Notes under the pieces: generated by a model
Seen by the model: only the letters and a program-made list of their open reading frames with translations
Told to the model about the DNA's origin: nothing
Database searches by the model: none
Assembly (NCBI RefSeq): GCF_003797775.2
Contig: NZ_CP060725.1
Span: forward strand, 1,426,001-1,490,000
DNA from: Sphingopyxis sp. OPL5
GTDB taxonomy: Bacteria; Pseudomonadota; Alphaproteobacteria; Sphingomonadales; Sphingomonadaceae
Direction: 5' to 3'
DNA length: 64,000 nt
Shown here: one piece after another, positions 44,307 through 52,670 of the stretch
Layout of the letters: each line of letters starts with the position of its first letter
Position numbering within the stretch: position 1 is the stretch's first letter
Program-made: the position numbers and the translations under genes

Positions 44307-45409
44307 TGAAGATTGAACTGAAAGAGATCACGGTAGGGGAACTCGCTGCGGGGTATCGTGACAACGCGGAAGGCGGCGTGATTGGATATGGTGGCAAGCT
44401 GGACATTCGCCCTGCATACCAGCGTGAATTTATCTACAAAGATCGACAGCGAGATGCCGTCATTGATACGGTGTATCGCGGCTTTCCCCTCAATGTGATG
44501 TACTGGTCCGTGCAGGGTGAAGGCCAGTACGAGGTCATCGACGGCCAGCAGCGCACTATCTCCATATGCCAATATGTCGAAGGCGAGTTCTCCGTGATGC
44601 TCGGCAGCTTCTCAGAGGTCCGGGCCTTCCATAATTTGCAAGAGGACGAGCGGGAAAAGATTCTCGCGTACAAGCTGACAGTGTATCATTGCGAGGGGAG
44701 CGACAGCGAAAAGCTCGAATGGTTCAAAACGATAAACATCGCTGGTGAACGGCTGACGGATCAGGAATTACGCAACGCCGTTTATCATGGATCGTGGGTT
44801 TCGGACGCCAAGCGGTATTTCAGCCGACCGAACTGCCCCGCATTCGCGCTGGGGCGCGACTATCTCAGCGGCTCGCCCATAAGGCAGGATTTTTTGGAGA
44901 CGGTTATCAAATGGATATCGGTCGATGGCGACATCGAGCGGTATATGTCTAAGCGTCAAAATGACGCCCAAGCGACCGAACTCTGGTCGTATTTTGAGAA
45001 AGTTCTAGGTTGGGTCAAGACCATCTTCCCGCACTACCGCCGGGAAATGAAGGGCGTCGAATGGGGCGACCTTTACAACGAATATGGCAGCGCGAACTGG
45101 AATGCGGACGAATTGGAAACCAACGTCTCGGCCTTGATGCTGGACGATGAAATCGGCAGCAAAAAGGGCATCTATCTTTACCTTCTCACCGGTAAGGAAA
45201 AATACCTTAACATTCGCACCTTTAGCGAGAGCCAGAAGCGGGAAGCGTACGAGCGGCAGCAAGGCATTTGCCCGGTATGCAAAGAGCATTTTGAAATCGG
45301 CGAAATGGAAGCCGACCATATCGACCCTTGGCACAGCGGTGGGAAGACGGTTGCGGCCAACTGTCAGATGCTGTGTCTCGAGGACAATCGCAGAAAATCA
45401 GGCCGATAG
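44306..45409 (+). CDS. DUF262-HNH endonuclease, partner of the EcoRI-type methyltransferase
   Basis: 367 residues from a GTG at 44306 that overlaps the methyltransferase stop by 1 bp. N-terminal DUF262 (GmrS/ParB-like) domain: IRPAYQREFIY (34-44) and VIDGQQRTISI (78-88). A helical middle region follows. The C-terminal HNH motif has CPVC (322-325), EADHIDPWHSGG (His338) and LCLEDNRRK. DUF262 proteins often use nucleotide to control a nuclease, as in GmrSD. Here the nuclease is fused, and the partner is a modification enzyme. Lower GC than the flanks. Likely restriction subunit. Confidence 0.88.
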   Translation: MKIELKEITVGELAAGYRDNAEGGVIGYGGKLDIRPAYQREFIYKDRQRDAVIDTVYRGFPLNVMYWSVQGEGQYEVIDGQQRTISICQYVEGEFSVMLGSFSEVRAFHNLQEDEREKILAYKLTVYHCEGSDSEKLEWFKTINIAGERLTDQELRNAVYHGSWVSDAKRYFSRPNCPAFALGRDYLSGSPIRQDFLETVIKWISVDGDIERYMSKRQNDAQATELWSYFEKVLGWVKTIFPHYRREMKGVEWGDLYNEYGSANWNADELETNVSALMLDDEIGSKKGIYLYLLTGKEKYLNIRTFSESQKREAYERQQGICPVCKEHFEIGEMEADHIDPWHSGGKTVAANCQMLCLEDNRRKSGR

Positions 45410-45590
45410 CGGGGAGACTAACGTGGCTTGTTTCGCAGTTCGCAACAAGCGGAACATCCAGAAAGGGTGGAAAGCCGCCCGATCGCAATCAGCCATGTGA
45501 TCCGGTCCCATTGCACGCGCAAAGGCTTTAACGTGTGCCCCCACCCCCACCATTGCCACCCCGCCCCCGCCCCGTTAGTGGCAAGCCATC

Positions 45591-47084
45591 GTGGACAGCA
45601 GCATCACCATCGGAACCGACGCCGCGCAGAATGCGGTCCGCATCGACGTGCAGGAACTGCTCGCGACGCGCCTGCTCGTGCAGGGCAATTCGGGGTCGGG
45701 CAAGTCGCACCTGCTGCGCCGCATCCTCGAGGAATCGGCCGGCCTCGTCCAGCAGGTGGTGATCGATCCCGAGGGCGATTTCGTCACCCTCGCCGACCGC
45801 TACAACCATGTCGTGATCAACGCCGGCGATTATAGCGAGCGCGAGATCGCGGCGATGGGCGCGCGCATCCGCGAGCATCGCGCCTCGGTCGTCGTCGCGC
45901 TCGACACCCTCGATATCGAGGCGCAGATGAGCTGCGCCGCCGCGTTCCTGAACGCGCTGTTCGACGCCCCGCGCGAGCATTGGTTTCCCGCGCTCGTCGT
46001 CGTCGACGAGGCGCAGATGTTCGCCCCCAGCGCCTCGGGCGACGTGTCCGACACCGTCCGGCGCGCCAGCCTGTCGGCGATGACCAATTTGATGTGCCGC
46101 GGCCGCAAGCGCGGGCTCGCCGGGGCGATCGCGACCCAGCGCCTCGCCAAGCTCGCCAAGAATGTCGCGGCCGAGGCGAGCAATTTCCTGATGGGGCGCA
46201 CCTTCCTCGACATCGACATGGCGCGCGCCGCCGACCTGCTCGGCATGGAACGCCGCCAGGCCGAGGCGATCCGCGACCTCGACCGCGGCCATTTCCTCGG
46301 GCTCGGCCCCGCGATCTCGCGCCGCCCGGTATCGATCCGCATCGGTTCGACCCAGACCGCGACCCGCGCCGGCACCCACAGCCTGCTGCCGCTGCCCGAT
46401 GCCGAGCCGCACGACATGCGCACGATGCTCTTCGCCGAGCTGGAGACGATGCCGCCGCCCCCTCCTCCACCGCCGAAACCCGTCCCCGCGCACGACCTGA
46501 TGCGGCAGTTCGCGGCGCACGACGACGACCTCGCGCTCGCCGAAGCCGAACCCGATCCCACGCTCAGCCCCGAAGAGGTCGAGGCGGCACAGGCCGCCGC
46601 GACCGCCGCCGCCGAGGATATCGAGGCCGGCATCGTCGCCGCGCTGCACGACATGCTCGCCGACCCCGACGGCGCCTTCCATCCCGAGGCTTTTCTCTAC
46701 CAGGATTTCTCGGTGCGCTGCCGGATGGCGCGGCTCGCGCGCGTGCCGCTCGACCTCGCGCAGTTCCGCCGCCGCTTCGCGCTCGCGAAGGGCGGCATTT
46801 TCGACCCCGCCGATCCGCGCTGGGCCGATCTGCTCGACGCCGCGTCGCGCCTGCCCGACGACATGCTCGCGCCCTTCGTCCAGATCGGTCGCGCCGCGAT
46901 GGAGGGGCTGGCCTGCCCCGACGACGACGCGCTCGGCCGCGCTTACGGCACCCGCTCGCCGGGCCGCATCCGGCGCCTCGTCGACTATATGGAAAAACAT
47001 GGCGCGGTCGTCGTCCGCTCGGACTTCGGCGGCCGCCGCTCGATCGGCATCCCCGCGCTGGGGCTCAGCACCGAGGCCGAATAG
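45591..47084 (+). CDS. HerA/VirB4-like AAA+ ATPase (DUF87)
   Basis: 497 residues from a GTG at 45591. Walker A GNSGSGKS (32-39), Walker B LVVVDEAQM (D139, E140), and an arginine-rich motif RGRKRGLAGAIATQRLAKL typical of HerA/FtsK-type DNA pumps. A Pro-rich linker (about 285-295) separates the ATPase from a C-terminal winged-helix-like part (SPGRIRRLVDYMEKHGAVVV). It lies downstream of the low-GC module but has the host codon pattern, so it is probably a chromosomal gene. Confidence 0.86.
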   Translation: MDSSITIGTDAAQNAVRIDVQELLATRLLVQGNSGSGKSHLLRRILEESAGLVQQVVIDPEGDFVTLADRYNHVVINAGDYSEREIAAMGARIREHRASVVVALDTLDIEAQMSCAAAFLNALFDAPREHWFPALVVVDEAQMFAPSASGDVSDTVRRASLSAMTNLMCRGRKRGLAGAIATQRLAKLAKNVAAEASNFLMGRTFLDIDMARAADLLGMERRQAEAIRDLDRGHFLGLGPAISRRPVSIRIGSTQTATRAGTHSLLPLPDAEPHDMRTMLFAELETMPPPPPPPPKPVPAHDLMRQFAAHDDDLALAEAEPDPTLSPEEVEAAQAAATAAAEDIEAGIVAALHDMLADPDGAFHPEAFLYQDFSVRCRMARLARVPLDLAQFRRRFALAKGGIFDPADPRWADLLDAASRLPDDMLAPFVQIGRAAMEGLACPDDDALGRAYGTRSPGRIRRLVDYMEKHGAVVVRSDFGGRRSIGIPALGLSTEAE

Positions 47085-47149
47085 CGCCGCGATTCCAGCG
47101 ATTGACCTCCTTCCGTCTGGCCTTACACCGGGGACGAGGGGGACATCAT

Positions 47150-49588
47150 ATGGCGGGACTCGACCGGGACGATTGGCAGGCCATCCAGGCGCTGTTCGAT
47201 GAACTGGTCGACCTGCCCCCCGACACCCAGACCCGGCGGCTGACCCGATCGGCGCTCGCCCCCGACATCGTCACCGCGGTGCGCGGGCTGCTCACCGCGT
47301 CGCGCGGCGAGGGCATCCTCGACGGGACGCCGCCGCCGCTCGGCACCGAAGCGCCGCCCGCCGCCTACACCTCGCTCGCGTCGGGGCAGGATGTCGGCGG
47401 CTTCACGATCGACCGGTTGATCGGGCGCGGCGGGCTCGGCGAGGTCTATCTGGCGCGCCGTGCGGGCGCCGATTTCGACCAGAAGGTCGCGCTCAAGCTG
47501 CTCCGCGTCGACGCCGCCGAGCGCGCCGAAAGCTTCGCGCGCGAACGCCGCCTGCTCGCGCGGCTCGACCATCCGGGGATCGCGCGGCTGATCGACGCCG
47601 GGGTCGCCCCCGACGGCCGCCCCTATATCGTCATGGACTATGTCGACGGGCAGCCGATCGACGCCTGGTGCCGCAGCCACGCCGCCGACCTCGACACGCG
47701 GCTCAAACTGTTCCGCGAAACGTGCGACGCGGTCGCCTTCGCCCACGCCAACCTCGTCGTCCACCGCGACATCAAGCCGTCGAACATCCTGATCGACCCC
47801 GCGGGCAAGCCGCGCCTCGTCGATTTCGGCATCGGCAAATTGCTCGACGACAGCGCCGCCCTGCCCGCGACGACGCAGGCGATGCTCACCCCCGACTATG
47901 CCGCCCCCGAACAGCTCGGCGGCGACGAGGCGACGGTGGCGACCGACGTGTATGCGCTCGGCGTCGTCCTCTACGAACTGGTCAGCGGCCAAAGCCCCTG
48001 GCGCACCGAAAAATCCTCGGTCCCCGCGATGATCCGCCGCGTGCTGTACGAGGATGCGGCGCTGCCCAGCCGCGCCGCCGCGACCGGCGCCGGCCCGGTT
48101 CCTGCGGGCAAGATCGGCGGCGATCTCGACGCGATCGTGATGAAGGCGATGCGCCGCACCCCGACCGAACGCTATCTCAGCGTCAGCGCGCTCTCCGAAG
48201 ACGTCGCGCGCCACCAGCAGTTCCTGCCCGTCCATGCGCGCGACGGGTCGACCCGCTATATGGCGGGGCGTTTCCTGCGTCGCTATCGCTGGGGCGTCGC
48301 CGCGACCGCCGCGGTGCTCGCCGCCTTGCTCGTCGGCGCGGGCGGCATCGCCTGGCAGGCGCGCGCGACCGCGATCGAACGCGACGCCGCGCTCGCCGAG
48401 GCCAAACGGTCGGAGGCGATCAACCGCCTGCTCACCGTGATGCTGCGCGACACCGCCGCGACCGACGAGGGCGAGACCGCGACGGTCAAGCAGATGCTCG
48501 ACCAGACCGCCGAGAAGCTCGCCAATTCGCTCGACCATAGCGAGGAATCGGCGGTCCTCGTCGCCACCCTCTTCAACCTTTACGTAAACCTCGAAGACAA
48601 CCTAGGCTCCTACACCCTCGTCAGCCGCGCGCTCGAACGCGGCGTGGGCAGCGACAGTGCCGCCGCGACCGCCGACCTGAAGGTAAAAAAGGCGGCCGGC
48701 GCCGCCGCGATCGACAATACCGAAGAAATGCCCGCGCTGCTCGCCGACGCCGAGCGCGTCTTTGCGACGGATCCGATGCGCTACCGCCTGCAGATCGTCG
48801 AACTCAAACAGGCGAAGGCCCAATATCTGCGCCGTACGGGCAAGACCCAGGAGGCGATCGAGCTCCTCGTCTCGACCCTCCCCGACGCCGAAGCGGTGTG
48901 GAAGGAAAACCATCGCGACCTGCTGTCGGTCTATAACAATATTCTCGTCTACATGATCGAAACCAACCAGCTCGACGCGATGACGCCGATCATCGCGCGT
49001 GCCGAGGCGGTGATCGCCCGCTCGGGCGATGAGAACAGCGGATCGGACCTCAACATCCGCCAATTGAAGGCGCTGCGCCTTATCCGGCTCGGCAAGCCCG
49101 CCGAGGCCGAACCGCTGCTGATCGCCCTCGTCGCCCAGCGCCGCGCGACGCTCGGTGAATCCGCGGGCCTCGCGGTCGACTTGGTGCAATTGAGCCGCGC
49201 CCAGATGCCGCTCGGCAAATATGCTGCGGCGCGCAAGGCGTTGGAGGAAGCCTATCCGATGGCGGCCGACAATCTTTCGCCCAAGGCGCTGCCGACGATC
49301 ATCATCGGCGCCGCGCTCGCCGAGGCGCGCGCCGAAACCGGCGACGTGGCGGGTGCACAGGCGCTGATCGATCAGCTCCAGCCGCTTTTCGACGCCATGC
49401 CCCCCGGCCTCCCCACCGCCGTCCTCGGCCGCGCCCGAGCGATCCTGCGCCTGAAGCAGCGCCGCCTCGCCGAGGCGCGCCGGGAAATCGACGCCGCCGC
49501 CGCGATCTTCCGCACGGCTGGGCCGAGCGGCATCCCCTATCTGCAATCGGTCGCGGCGCTGAGCAAACGCATCGCCGCAGCGGGTTAG
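47150..49588 (+). CDS. transmembrane serine/threonine protein kinase with C-terminal TPR-like region
   Basis: 812 residues from the ATG at 47150. Kinase domain about 84-370: P-loop IGRGGLGEVY (91-100), Lys116 in VALKLL, catalytic loop HRDIKPSN (205-212), DFG (225-227) and APE. One membrane helix at about 380-401 (WGVAATAAVLAALLVGAGG). The remaining 400 residues are helical repeats that would be periplasmic and sense a signal. An ECF sigma factor gene is convergent downstream, a pairing known from the TIGR02999-type sigma factors. Confidence 0.9.
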   Translation: MAGLDRDDWQAIQALFDELVDLPPDTQTRRLTRSALAPDIVTAVRGLLTASRGEGILDGTPPPLGTEAPPAAYTSLASGQDVGGFTIDRLIGRGGLGEVYLARRAGADFDQKVALKLLRVDAAERAESFARERRLLARLDHPGIARLIDAGVAPDGRPYIVMDYVDGQPIDAWCRSHAADLDTRLKLFRETCDAVAFAHANLVVHRDIKPSNILIDPAGKPRLVDFGIGKLLDDSAALPATTQAMLTPDYAAPEQLGGDEATVATDVYALGVVLYELVSGQSPWRTEKSSVPAMIRRVLYEDAALPSRAAATGAGPVPAGKIGGDLDAIVMKAMRRTPTERYLSVSALSEDVARHQQFLPVHARDGSTRYMAGRFLRRYRWGVAATAAVLAALLVGAGGIAWQARATAIERDAALAEAKRSEAINRLLTVMLRDTAATDEGETATVKQMLDQTAEKLANSLDHSEESAVLVATLFNLYVNLEDNLGSYTLVSRALERGVGSDSAAATADLKVKKAAGAAAIDNTEEMPALLADAERVFATDPMRYRLQIVELKQAKAQYLRRTGKTQEAIELLVSTLPDAEAVWKENHRDLLSVYNNILVYMIETNQLDAMTPIIARAEAVIARSGDENSGSDLNIRQLKALRLIRLGKPAEAEPLLIALVAQRRATLGESAGLAVDLVQLSRAQMPLGKYAAARKALEEAYPMAADNLSPKALPTIIIGAALAEARAETGDVAGAQALIDQLQPLFDAMPPGLPTAVLGRARAILRLKQRRLAEARREIDAAAAIFRTAGPSGIPYLQSVAALSKRIAAAG

Positions 49589-49642
49589 GCCGGGACCGCG
49601 CTGCCAAAAGACCGACGACCATTGGGCTCATGGCGGCAGACC

Positions 49643-50224
49643 TTAGGCCGCGGCCATCTCCTGATGGATCCACGCCCGCGCCTGTACCCACCAACGGCGC
49701 ACCGTTCGGTCGGTTACCCCCAGCACGTCGGCGGTCTCGCGCTCGTCCATGCCAGCGAAGAAACGGCAATCGACGACCTGCGCCAGATTGGCGTCCTGGC
49801 GCTTCAGCGCCTCGAGCGCATCGCCCAGCTTCAGCACCTGCTCGTCCTCGGGCACCGCCGCCGCCAGCGAATCGAGGCTTTGGATAAAGCTGTAATCCCC
49901 CGCCCCGCGCTTCGACGCCAGCCGCGCCCGCGCCGCGTCGATCAATATGTGGCGCATCGCGGTCGCCGCGCAGGCCAGGAAATGCGACTGGCTTTCCCAC
50001 CCGTCGGCGCGGCGCAATTTGACATAGGCCTCGTTGATCAGCGCCGTCGTCTGCAAGGTCTGGGGGCCGCCGGCGCGATAATGCTCGCGCCGCGCGATCG
50101 TCCGCAGTTCGGCATAAAGGCTCGCCACCAGCGCGTCGGCGGGACCGGGCAGGTCGTCCTCAGGGGGCGTATCCGGATCGATCGACTTTCCCCCGCAACG
50201 CGGCCCGCCAGCAAGTCTGACCAA
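49643..50224 (-). CDS. ECF-type RNA polymerase sigma factor
   Basis: 193 residues, with regions 2 (LYAELRTIARREHYRAGGPQ...LINEAYVKLRR) and 4 (VDCRFFAGMDERETADVLGVTDRTVRRWW). The layout fits the ECF subgroup (Sig-70_X6) that is controlled by Ser/Thr kinases instead of anti-sigma factors. The kinase gene ends 54 bp away, tail to tail. No anti-sigma gene is seen. Confidence 0.88.
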   Translation of the reverse strand: MVRLAGGPRCGGKSIDPDTPPEDDLPGPADALVASLYAELRTIARREHYRAGGPQTLQTTALINEAYVKLRRADGWESQSHFLACAATAMRHILIDAARARLASKRGAGDYSFIQSLDSLAAAVPEDEQVLKLGDALEALKRQDANLAQVVDCRFFAGMDERETADVLGVTDRTVRRWWVQARAWIHQEMAAA

Positions 50225-50274
50225 ATGATTTTATGCGGCCAGACCAGCAGTTTGGCAAGCGGGCTTCGCTCGCG

Positions 50275-51021
50275 TCACCCCGCGTCGTGGAAGATCAGGC
50301 CGAGGGTGCGGCGCTGACCGGTTCGTAGGGCACTTACCCCGTGGCGCATCGCTACCCGATAATCGCCGCGGGCGCCCCGCACCGGCCGAGTGTTGACCGC
50401 GAAGACCACCGCATCGCCCTTGCCCAGCGGCACGACCGCGGCGCGCGACTGCATGCGCGGGCGCTGCTCGGTGAGCAGGAACTCGCCACCCGTAAAATCG
50501 TCCCCCGGTGCCGACAGCAGCACCGCGAGCTGCAGTGGAAAGACATGCTCGCCATATAGATCCTGATGCAGGCAGTTATAATCGCCCGGCCCATAGGACA
50601 GCAGCAGCGGTGTCGGCCGCGCCTGCCCCGCCGCGTGGCAGCGCGCCAGAAACGCGGCATGGGCGTCGGGAAAGCGCACATCCATCCCCATCCGCGCGTG
50701 CCAGCGGTTGGCGATCGGCGCCAGCCGCGTATAGAGTGCCGTGCGCAGGTCCGCGACCGGCGCCGGCAGCGGATAGGCGAAATAGCGATATTCCCCGCGC
50801 CCGAACCCGTGCCGCGCCATATGGACATGGCTACGAAACCCTTGCGGCGCGTCGTAACACGCCGCCAGCGCATCGCATTCGGCATCGCCGAACAGCCCTG
50901 GCACCACCGCCCAGCCCTCGGCATCGAGCGCCACCGAGAGGGCCGGCCAATCGATCGCGGCGATCCGCGCCTCGATCGGGTGGGTGGCGGAGCGGGCGGG
51001 CGGGGCGATACCAGTCGTCAT
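50275..51021 (-). CDS. 2OG-Fe(II) oxygenase
   Basis: 248 residues. The iron facial triad is visible: HQDLYG (H152, D154) and RHGVS (H227), with Arg (RTGQRRTLG) for 2-oxoglutarate. The N-terminal region (DAEGWAVVPGLFGDAECDALAACYD) fits a prolyl-4-hydroxylase-like family. The substrate is unknown; related genes occur near DNA-repair loci. Standalone gene, minus strand. Confidence 0.86.
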   Translation of the reverse strand: MTTGIAPPARSATHPIEARIAAIDWPALSVALDAEGWAVVPGLFGDAECDALAACYDAPQGFRSHVHMARHGFGRGEYRYFAYPLPAPVADLRTALYTRLAPIANRWHARMGMDVRFPDAHAAFLARCHAAGQARPTPLLLSYGPGDYNCLHQDLYGEHVFPLQLAVLLSAPGDDFTGGEFLLTEQRPRMQSRAAVVPLGKGDAVVFAVNTRPVRGARGDYRVAMRHGVSALRTGQRRTLGLIFHDAG

Positions 51022-51101
51022 CCCGCCGCCATGGCTTCGCGCCGCGCGCGCGGCGCCCCGTTTCTTGCGGTCAAATGCCGGCGAACATCGACTGCCGCCG
51101 C

Positions 51102-52580
51102 TCAGAACCCGAAATCGGCGCCCGACAGCAGCGACATGTTGAAATTCTGGATCACCAGGAAACGATCGGCCGCATATTGGACCACCGCGTCGGCGCCCTG
51201 CTGATAGATATGCGGCTGCAGCGCAGCAAAATCCGAATACCCGTCGACCTTGATCGTATCGAGGCCGTCTTCGAAATCGAGGATATAGTCGATCGAAGGA
51301 AGGGTCGACGCTTGCACGAAAAACAGGTCCCCTGCCGCGCCGCCGACCATGACGTCGTTGCCGTCGCCGCCATCGATATAGTCGCGGCCGGCGCCACCAA
51401 CGAGGACGTCGTTGCCGCCATAACCGTACAACTCGTCGTTGCCATCCTCGCCATAGATGCCGTTGGCAACGTCATTGCCCAAGATCAGGTCATGGCCGCC
51501 ACCGCCCAGCAAGGCGACGTTGAGTTCGCTAGCCGGTCGACCGCGCTGGTCGCGAGCCGAAATGAGATTGCTCAGTTCGTTGCCGACCCCGAAGGTCGTG
51601 TTGCCCCAGACGTACAGATTCTCGACATTGGCATAGAGGTAATAGCCCGCCCCTTCGATGAGGGCATAGACACTGTCGCTTCCGCCGCCCGCAGCTTCGA
51701 AGGTCAGATCGGCGGGGGTATCGACACGATAGCTATCGTTGCCGGCACCACCGTCCATCAGGTCATAGTCACCAAGTCCGCCCGCGCCGTCCAGAACATC
51801 TCTGCCGGCACCGCCGACGAGGATGTCGGTGGCGAAATCCTCACCCCCTTGCAGTTCGTCGTCGCCGTCCTCGCCATAGAGGGCATCCGAACCGTCGCCA
51901 CCATAAAGCAGATCGTGACCATTGCCGCCGACCAGATAATCATTCCCGTACAGCCCGAACAGCCAATCGTTGCCGTCTTCGCCGAAAATGCTGTCGTTGC
52001 CACCGAACGGCTCGCCTTCGCCGCCGCCCGCAATCGAGTCGTTCCCGGCGCCGCCCAGCAACAACTCGTCACCCAGCCCGCCTTCGATCCGGTTGTCGCG
52101 GGAATTGCCGACCAGAAAGGTCAGCGTGTCCGACTCGACGATAATCGTCTCGATATTTTCATTGGCGTACCAGCCGCCATTCTGAATGCGGACAAAGGCC
52201 GTATCCCGGCCATAAAGAGAGAGGCCTGGCGGGTCGGCATCTTCGAACACGATATCGCCCGGATGGTCGATACCATATAGGTCATCGCCCTTACCGCCAT
52301 AGAGCAGATCGGCCGACGGCGCTTCGGACGGATCGAAACGGATATCGAGCGAGTCGTTTCCGAACCCGCCAACCAGCGTATCAGTCCCCCTGCCACCGTT
52401 CAGCGATGCGCCATAGAGAATGTCGTCGCCGTCCCCGCCATCTATCTCGTCATAGCCGGCACCGCCGACCACCAGGTCGTTCCCCGCACCGGCCCGGATG
52501 ATGTCATCCCCGTCGGTCCCGGTGATCTTGTCGTCCCCGGCAGTACCGACGATTTCCTTATGCGCCACCTTCTTCAACAC
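51102..52580 (-). CDS. RTX calcium-binding repeat protein (copy 1)
   Basis: 492 residues from a GTG at 52580 with GGGGAAG upstream. Most of the length is GGxGxDxUx nonapeptide repeats (GNDLVVGGAGYDEIDGGDGD and others), which form calcium-bound beta rolls. There is no signal peptide; the C-terminal 60 residues (YILDFEDGLDTIKVDGYSD...LSGADFGF) are probably the type I secretion signal. It is paralogous to the next gene upstream (52671-54710), with the same C-terminus. Confidence 0.88.
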   Translation of the reverse strand: MLKKVAHKEIVGTAGDDKITGTDGDDIIRAGAGNDLVVGGAGYDEIDGGDGDDILYGASLNGGRGTDTLVGGFGNDSLDIRFDPSEAPSADLLYGGKGDDLYGIDHPGDIVFEDADPPGLSLYGRDTAFVRIQNGGWYANENIETIIVESDTLTFLVGNSRDNRIEGGLGDELLLGGAGNDSIAGGGEGEPFGGNDSIFGEDGNDWLFGLYGNDYLVGGNGHDLLYGGDGSDALYGEDGDDELQGGEDFATDILVGGAGRDVLDGAGGLGDYDLMDGGAGNDSYRVDTPADLTFEAAGGGSDSVYALIEGAGYYLYANVENLYVWGNTTFGVGNELSNLISARDQRGRPASELNVALLGGGGHDLILGNDVANGIYGEDGNDELYGYGGNDVLVGGAGRDYIDGGDGNDVMVGGAAGDLFFVQASTLPSIDYILDFEDGLDTIKVDGYSDFAALQPHIYQQGADAVVQYAADRFLVIQNFNMSLLSGADFGF

Positions 52581-52670
52581 GATCTTCCCCGTTCTGCGTC
52601 CCGGCCTCCTCGCCGCCTAAACATCCGATATTCAGCGGCACCAGTTCGCACAACGGCAATGTGGGCGCGG

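Noticed and set aside
45591..47084. HerA-like ATPase as part of the low-GC defence module
   Set aside because: HerA-type ATPases occur in defence systems, but this gene has the host codon pattern and a 181-bp gap from the module; kept as a separate chromosomal gene.
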